Shown here: positions 57,733-64,000 of the stretch, piece after piece
Layout of the letters: the number at the start of each line of letters is the position of its first letter
Numbering within the stretch: the first letter of the stretch is position 1
From: Escallonia rubra
Taxonomy: Eukaryota; Streptophyta; Magnoliopsida; Escalloniales; Escalloniaceae
Length of the DNA stretch: 64,000 bases
NCBI GenBank assembly: GCA_033065855.1
Contig: JAVXUO010002167.1
Location: forward strand, 62,001 to 126,000
Direction: 5' to 3'
Position numbers and translations under genes: made by a program
Notes under the pieces: generated by a model
The model's input: the letters and a program-made list of their open reading frames with translations, nothing else
Told to the model about the DNA's origin: nothing
The model's database searches: none

Positions 57733-59964
57733 CATATGACGAGCGTATTTAGTAATGTATGTTTATTGATCGACAAACGGGCACATTTAGACATAGTCAA
57801 CTAAAGACAAACCCACTAGCAAGCACCTAGAACTATTGGATTGGAGATGACTGATCCGATGAGAAGAGGTATTACGGAAGATAGAAGTTGTTTTATAATA
57901 TATTCAGCGGATTATCGGTCCCGAACTATCTAGTATTTAAGTATATGACAATTGACGCTCTGGTTGTTTTATAAAAAAAAATTCATTCTCATTCATGTTG
58001 TTTTTGAAGTAGTTGGAAAAGATTCTTAATCTGGAAACAAGAAAACTTGTAGTAACTTGTTTGTTTAAAAAAAACGATATACGATAACTATTTGGTGTAC
58101 TGGCAAGGAGTTAGCGAACCTTCAAATATTTGGTGTTTTTGACAACAAAATTCAAAAATTAAAAATAAAAAAAAAAAAAGTTACCAAACACAGAATAAAT
58201 AGAGCAGAAGAAATTGTACTAAACGGAGCATTAGAAAGTGGGAAATTAATGCTTGAATGTTTATGTAAGCTTCAAAAGGAGCAAACAAAAGATTTGGTAT
58301 TTTAAAAACAAAACTTGAAAATAATAATCAAATAAGAAAAACTAAACTTGGAAATAACGAGAAATACGATAACTAATGGAGCAAAGTGGAAAACTAAAAT
58401 GGCTGAACCAAGATGGTTAAGTCGTTGTTAGATTCGTCAGGACGTGCATACTGTTCTCTTCAATCAAATTCTTACTAGTACCCCCTAAACTCGCGCTTGC
58501 ATGCATCACCGGCTCCTTATACCTCTTTTGGTGCTTCTCCCTTATGACCCTTTTGTCGTGCAAAATGTATCCACAACTTTTATGCTCGACAAATAGTCCG
58601 CAAATTAAATGCTAGACCCTCTCTGATTTGACAAACTTAGGCGGCGCCAGACAATATTTGACATTTTTATTTCGGCGAACTACTTCAATTTTGTTTAAGT
58701 TCCCCAAACAATATCAAGATAAGCCAACCAATTATAGTCCACGTGGTACTGTTGCCACAACTAAACATGTTGTCTATAATGTAATTCTGCATAAATGCAC
58801 CCTTTGTTATTGAAGATCATTTATTTATTTAGCTTCGAGTCGCGGGAACATCCCTGTATAGCGATTATTATTGGTGTTTACATATAGTTGGGAACATTTA
58901 GTCAGTCAAGTTACAAGGGTGTCACTAAAGTTTGTGTACTGCAGCTATTTAGCACCATCAATTCTCGCTAAAGTTTGTGACGATCCTCTCAAAGACCAGT
59001 GTGCCTCGCGATTCAACCAAACACAAATGTTAGTTCATAACGAAGTCGTCATTGACCAAGAACACTCCACATATAATACAAATATTTTTAGTTCGTGAAC
59101 TCGTGGATCACATATTAATAAGAAAATTATTGTAAACCTTTGTGTATTTAAGTATACTATTACGAGCAAGAAAAAACTCCATGTGGTATTTAAATAGACT
59201 GACTATTACCTTTCCCGGTGGATGTCTTACCAGCTGCTAAAATAGTAATCAGCTGATCGAAATTCACAACCCTAAACTTTTTTTGCACAAATGTAACTTT
59301 TGGTTTTTTCTTGTGTGGCGAGTTTCTATAAGATGCCCTTTGTCCTTACTAGTGGCACGGTTGGATTTTTTTTTCACATAAGAGGTTTAGACATCTAACT
59401 GTTCTGCAACCCAGGTTGCAAGAAGATGACAATAATGCTCTACATAGCGACAACTAATGAACGTTGTTGAACACTTAAAAGTGATGTCTAATAAAAGACG
59501 CTAAAGAAATACCGATAAGTATTGTCACTTACGATTTTAACTAAAATGTTATAACTAGATTTAGTAACTAACCATGAATGACTCGTGCACATAGATAACT
59601 TCTTAACTCTAAGCTCATTTAAGCATATACTCTCTTAATCGAGACTAAGTTAACGAGCTATATTATTTCGTTTATATAACAAGATAATCTTTACAAACTT
59701 CTACACATACGATTCCAAGTTGGAGCTTAAGTAGCTTACTTTGGTTTACAACCCCCGTCACCACTCATATCTCATAGTGAAAAAACAAGTTAGAGAACAT
59801 GATTAGTCAACAACTGTGTGATAATAAAAATTAAAGTTTTAGCAAAAAAATGTTCAAGATAGGTTATTGTCACGCCAATAGAAAAAATAAGTTACAAGAG
59901 CAAAATGGTCTTCCACGGGAAAAACGAATCCTATACTTAGAGAAACTACCCCCATTTTCCGAAA
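57733..59964. other. Non-coding part of duplication copy B
   Basis: AT-rich. Alignable in patches to 30100-31980 and to 35788-36500 in copy A (GAGCATTAGAAAGTGGGAAATTAA; GAGTTTCTATAAGATGCCC). No gene recognised. Confidence 0.5.
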
Positions 59965-60206
59965 GAACAAACTTTGGCTCTTACCCGGGTAGTAGGAATC
60001 TTCCTTCAACCCTGTGTATAGTAATAATTAATCGTCCCTAAATTTTTCTAGTGACTTTTTTTAACACTTTTAGTGACAATTATTAACAACACTTTTATGG
60101 CGTCACTAAATAAAAGTCACTAGACATATTTAGAGATAATTGATTGTCGCTATACAGGGGGTAGGAGGAAGATTCTTCCAACCGGAGTAGCAGCCAAATT
60201 TTTTCC
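59965..60206. mobile_element. Hairpin MITE, copy 3, with 9 bp target duplication
   Basis: A 242 bp member of the family at 36526 and 51682. It starts GAACAAACTTTGGCTC, ends GCCAAATTTTTTCC, and is flanked by TTTCCGAAA (59956-59964 and 60207-60215). Arms pair along most of their length (GTGTATAGTAATAATTAATC against GAGATAATTGATTGTCGC). Non-coding. Confidence 0.85.
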
Positions 60207-60430
60207 TTTCCGAAACCTCCTGAAACAAAATTTAAATCTACTGAATACAACTGAAATGCAGGTTTTTACATCAAACGGTTCACCGGTCCAGTTGAAATGC
60301 AAAAAAGAACACCAAGTTTACCTTGCTGGATACTTTTTGTGATGCTTTCCTTCTTTATTTCTCAATCTTCTTTGTTTTTCTCCCTTTTTGTTCTCCATTC
60401 TTGCAGCAAGAGTAAAAAAGGGAAACTGCA

Positions 60431-60676
60431 CTAGTAAACCACGGAAATGAGTTCCTCCCCCTTAAGCTTGTGGTCTTCAAGATCTTTCAATTTCCAGCCT
60501 TGATACCCTAAGCTGTCACTGCCATCGAGAACGTCAACTTGACTCTCAAAGAAGCAAAGCAAGCTGAAAGTGAAGGGCTGAAATCCTTGAAGGGGTACAC
60601 ACACCATCAAAAGACCTTGTATCTGCAACTCTGCATCTGCAGCCATTAAATGGCACAATCTCCGCAACGAAAGCAT
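60431..60676 (-). other. Unidentified ORF with a diverged counterpart in copy A
   Basis: An 81 aa reading frame whose C-terminal half (FESQVDVLDGSDSLGYQGWK, then KDLEDHKLKGEEL) has protein-like composition. The counterpart at about 36880-37110 preserves much of that half (SLWYQGWQLKDLDGDKL) but shows frame disturbance. It may be the last exon of a host gene carried in the duplicated block and now decaying. I do not recognise the family, and no upstream exon was found. Confidence 0.3.
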
Positions 60677-61539
60677 AAGATAACCTAAATCGGTTAATGT
60701 ATCGAACTAAAAGGATCAAATAAGAGTGTAACGGATAGAAATCTCGCTGGTTAAACCATTTTTTTCTTGTTGTTTTGTACTCTCAAAAACTAAAAAATCT
60801 AAGATCATGCTCAACGCTTGCTCCAAACTGACCACCCCATGATGACAAGCTAGATTGAATTGGGACCAGACTTACATCTACAACCAGTCACTTATGCTTA
60901 TACCCATTCCTCCCGTCCCTACCCCCACTCCGCCAAGCAAAACTAGGGCTGTAAAAAGACAATAAGCACTACACATACCCACCTAGTCGAGGCAAAAAGA
61001 TCCAAGGTCAAGAGAAACACACACTACATAGACCCACTCAACAAAAACGTTGCATTCAAAGCCTTACTCGAGAAAGCAAGTCTCAATTACAATCAACAAG
61101 ACTCTATCCCAGCTAGCTGACACACAAAAGATAACCTGGCGTCACGGAATTGATAACCTCATGGATGTTACTAGTAAAGTTTACACCTTACGAAGCAACA
61201 ACTGCCAAATGTTGAACGTACTGTAGACTTCAATATTGCAATAAACTTAAAAAGTTTCAAGATATTATCCTTCAACTGCCACTGCAGCTATAAAGGAAAA
61301 AAGAAGAAGAATGAAAATAGAAATCAGCCATCGTCAACGTACAAATGATTGCCTCCACGAAATTGAAGGATGTTTCACGTGGTACTTATACTTGGTCTTC
61401 AAAGATTATATGGCCCCCATGTGGTATGAAAGTCTATGCAAGCTTTGGCCGATTACTAGGATTTTTTTATTTTTTTTTTGCACACCATCACTAGATGAAA
61501 TATAAGGATTACCTCAAATGGCTACACTCCTGCCATGCA

Positions 61540-61914
61540 AAATGAGTTTTAATTAAATTGATTCTAAAAAGTAAATCTTGATTAAATCAGAATCAGATTT
61601 TTTTAAATGAGTTTAAATTAATTTAAGTATAATTGATTAAAAGTTGTTGAAAGCGTTGGAATAAAAAGTTTAGTGTGACAAAATTATGATATAGTGTATT
61701 CGAATTAAAATGATAGAAAAGGTGAAGGGAAAGATAATTATATTAGAGAACATCAATAAAACTGAGTATAATGAGGCGTTTATATAGGTAAGAGAAAATT
61801 ATTCTACCAGAAACAGAAAAGAGAATCCTATAGAACTTAGGAGAACTCTAGAATAATCTAGACATAAGACAATATAGAAAAAGGTAATTTCCATATTAAT
61901 ATATATAATCTAAC
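61540..61914 (-). mobile_element. Probable LTR fossil adjoining a polypurine tract
   Basis: Reading the minus strand, GAGTTTGAGGGGGGA (a polypurine tract, about 61928-61914) is followed at 61914 by TGTTAGATTATATATATTAA and a TATATAAACG box near 61780, an arrangement typical of a Copia-type 3' LTR start. The other end and any second LTR are not identified. Internal DNA would lie to the right and includes the tandem repeat at 62030-62510. Fossil; family tentative. Confidence 0.3.
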
Positions 61915-62029
61915 ATCCCCCCTCAAACTCAAATTGGTAGAAAAAAACAACCTTGAGTTTGGAGGTTAAGTCCAGAGCGGTGTCTTGATACTAGCTGCAC
62001 TATGCGAGATCCAAGTTGAGATGAATTCC

Positions 62030-62510
62030 ATGTGTAGAGTCCGGTAGTGCAAGAACAAAATAGGAGTCCCGGGGCGAAGTCCAACAACCATCAATGTCTT
62101 GGGGCGATGTCCAGCAACTAAGAACAGATCAAAAGTCCCGGGGTAAAGTCCGACGACCATAAAGTCTCGAGGTAAGGTCCGGTGACTAAGAACAAGGTAG
62201 GAGTCCCAGAACGAGGTCCGCAGACTAAGAACAAAGCAGGAGTCCCGGGGTGAAGTCCGACAACCATCAAGGTCTTGGGGCGATGTCCGGCAACTAGGAA
62301 CAGATCAGGAGTCCTGGGGCGAAGTTCGACGACCATAAAGTCTCGGGATCCGACGACCATAAAATGTCTCGGGTAAGGTCCGGTAACTAGGAACAGATCA
62401 GGAGTCCCGGTACAAGGTCCAAAGACTAAGAAGAGAGCAGGAGTCCCAGGGTGAGGTCTGACGACCATAGAGGTCTTGGGTAAGGTCCGACGACTAAGAG
62501 AAAGATAATT
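62030..62510. repeat. Tandem repeat of GGAGTCCCGGGGCGAAGTCC units
   Basis: About seven imperfect units, each of two related half-units of roughly 35 bp: GGAGTCCCGGGGCGAAGTCC + GACGACCATAAAG and TCTCGGGGTAAGGTCC + GGCGACTAAGAACAGATCA. The ORF on the minus strand (62118-62639) is made of the repeat and shows a periodic GLRPGTPxLFLV pattern, so it is unlikely to be a gene. Confidence 0.85.
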
Positions 62511-62726
62511 ATAATTATCTTTTCCTTCAAAAAAAGGGCAGGGGGATGTTAGATTAGGATTTGGGCTAAAGGAAATCGGCAGAGATAACTGAAGAAGGAA
62601 ATATATATATGGGAGCTGATTCTTTGAGAGCACTAGCAAAATGGGTTAAGTTGCTAGCGTGATCTGGCCGTCCACGCTCGATCTGTGGACGATCCAAATC
62701 TTTTTTTTGCGTTTTTTTTAAGTCCA

Positions 62727-62829
62727 TCCGCTACATTATGTAGCGGACGATTTTTTTGACAAAAATATCCTCCAGCTTGAGGGAGTCACAGGATGTACAA
62801 TACACATCCGCTACATTATGTAGCGGATG
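62727..62829. repeat. Two copies of a long palindrome, 78 bp apart
   Basis: CCGCTACATTATGTAGCGG occurs at 62728-62746 and 62808-62826. The arms extend to 10 bp in the first copy and 12 bp in the second, around a single central T. The 58 bp between contain GGATGTACAATACACATCC, itself nearly palindromic. Function unknown. Confidence 0.85.
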
Positions 62830-62849
62830 ATGGATGGAGCCGTGAAATG

Positions 62850-63435
62850 TGAAATGGCAGTATGGTAGTCCTTGCCAAAAGGGGATGTTCTTTCTGGTTC
62901 ATCTTCCTTATTCACATCTTCCAAACAAACAAGATGTTCTTTATTCTCCCTCAACTAAGCAACCATTTAACAAAATTCATGGATCAAAACCAATTCAAAT
63001 TGAAATTAAAGATACGATTCAAATGTTAATTTGGGTTTTATATACTGAACAAGAAGAAGGTAATGGTGCAGTACAATACCCAACACCACCGTCACTAACT
63101 ACCACCATCTAAATCGATGTCGTCGCCACCAACCACCACCGGCCAAACTCAAGCTACCCTGGAACCCATTGGTGGTCATCGACGACGTTACCACCCAATG
63201 ACGCCCCTAAGAAGCTACCACTAATGCCGTAAAGCAGTCACCATCCAGTGCCTATGAACAATCATCCGCCGACAACAATATTAACAACAACAACAAAATC
63301 TGTAGCTACCAAGGGGCTACGTTACCGCCGCCTCTTTCTTTGGTCACGCCGGCCGCAACAACACCTATACGGCCAGATCTGGACGGTTCACCGTTCGATC
63401 ATTTCCCTCCGATCAACCATAAAGGCCTTCACCTC
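62850..63435. other. Spacer with low-complexity ACC/AAC tracts
   Basis: Contains ACCACCACC and AACAACAACAAC runs and short ORFs without recognisable domains (for example 62849-63112). It joins abruptly to the CCCH fragment at 63436. Confidence 0.4.
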
Positions 63436-63890
63436 TGTAAGGTTGACTTTTCTATTCCACAAGTTCCCACCCATAGGTGATGAACAAGCCACATAAGGTG
63501 ACTTTGGTGGTGTCGAAGTTGTGGGCATCAGCATTGATGAAGAACCAAGAACCAGTGACCTCAAAGCCACCATGTCCATTGAACTAATGGAACCGGATTT
63601 CGGCGAAGACAGCGCTGACCCAGTGGAATCATACAACGGACGCAATTCCTCATGCTTATGAGCAAAGAAACACACTTTCCTCGCGCACCCAGCTTCATCC
63701 TTGCATAGCCAGGTGCGGTACTGAGTTGGATGAAGCCATGACTCGAACACCCCGTGCCCGTACTCACAAGCATCGCCTTTCACGCGCAACTCCCCTTGCA
63801 AAATTCGGGGCAAGGGACACAAGTGTAACTGTACTTCTTTGGATCACACCTTCTCGCGTTCTCCTCAGGATGAATGAAAGGGCATTCAGT
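63436..63890 (-). pseudogene. CCCH zinc-finger protein gene fragment (plant RR-TZF type)
   Basis: About 150 codons match plant tandem CCCH proteins of the arginine-rich group, which act in RNA regulation and stress signalling. Visible parts: [31 protein letters not shown], then GDACEYGHGVFESWLHPTQY, LCKDEAGCARKVCFFAHKHEE, LRSLVLGSSSMLMPTTSTPP and KVNLT. The two zinc-finger halves lie in different frames (AGTTGCGCGTGAAAGGC), so there is a frameshift between KGSC and KGDAC. Upstream (63891-64000) is GA-rich non-coding DNA instead of the expected ankyrin and arginine-rich parts, and downstream of KVNLT the similarity stops. Both ends are therefore truncated within what is normally one long exon: a broken or captured gene fragment. 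Confidence 0.8.
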
Positions 63891-63990
63891 GGGTAGAGAG
63901 AGAGATATGAAGTCTTACCCAAACATATCTGGATATAGAGAAAGAGAGAAAGATGAAGTCTTAGCCAAACAAATCTCGAGATGAAAGTGA
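63891..63990. repeat. Short GA-rich direct repeat at the right edge
   Basis: GATATGAAGTCTTACCCAAA and GATGAAGTCTTAGCCAAACA occur about 50 bp apart, each preceded by GAGAGAGA-type runs. It abuts the truncated 5' end of the CCCH fragment. Confidence 0.6.
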
Positions 63991-64000
63991 AATGAAAGTT

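Noticed and set aside
62118-62639. 173 aa minus ORF with repeated LFLV-type phrases
   Set aside because: Periodicity follows the tandem DNA repeat exactly; not a protein-level repeat family.

Overview
The window is nuclear DNA of a flowering plant, most likely a eudicot. The evidence is spliced genes with GT-AG introns whose products match plant-specific families (plant IRE1, clade III glutamate receptor-like channels, plant RRP44/DIS3), AT-rich intergenic DNA, and many plant-type transposon remnants. I cannot name the species. All exon boundaries below were read by eye from reading frame and splice consensus.

Layout. (1) 1-5962, minus: 5' half of an RRP44/DIS3 exosome nuclease gene; the rest lies beyond the left edge. 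(2) 5963-12828: intergenic DNA with a pair of long direct repeats that look like LTRs of an old element, an array of CTATCGATAG-like palindromes between them, and a Mutator-like element nested in the downstream repeat. (3) 12829-23408, plus: complete seven-exon IRE1 gene (908 aa), with a small LTR-type fossil antisense in its largest intron. (4) 24381-28393, minus: complete six-exon GLR channel gene (946 aa). (5) 28394-52019: transposon-rich spacer with inverted LTR-like elements, several terminal-inverted-repeat (TIR) elements, a retroposon and simple repeats. (6) 52020-56133, minus: second GLR copy with two in-frame stops in exon 1 but five open downstream exons. (7) 56134-64000: upstream part of the duplication, more insertions, a tandem-repeat tract, paired palindromes and a broken CCCH zinc-finger fragment.

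The main structural event is a segmental duplication. About 24240-37945 and 51560-61520 are diverged direct copies of one block carrying the GLR gene and several kilobases upstream. Insertions found in only one copy can be read against the empty site in the other. This gives target-site duplications for a roughly 235 bp MITE and a 3.8 kb composite insertion, and places both after the duplication.

The three gene families act in separate processes: nuclear RNA 3'-5' decay (RRP44), ER unfolded-protein signalling (IRE1), and cation channels gated by amino acids (GLR). Nothing suggests a functional cluster. I found no convincing new biological system. The most informative material is the duplication with its pseudogenising copy, the nested TIR elements and the unexplained palindrome arrays.
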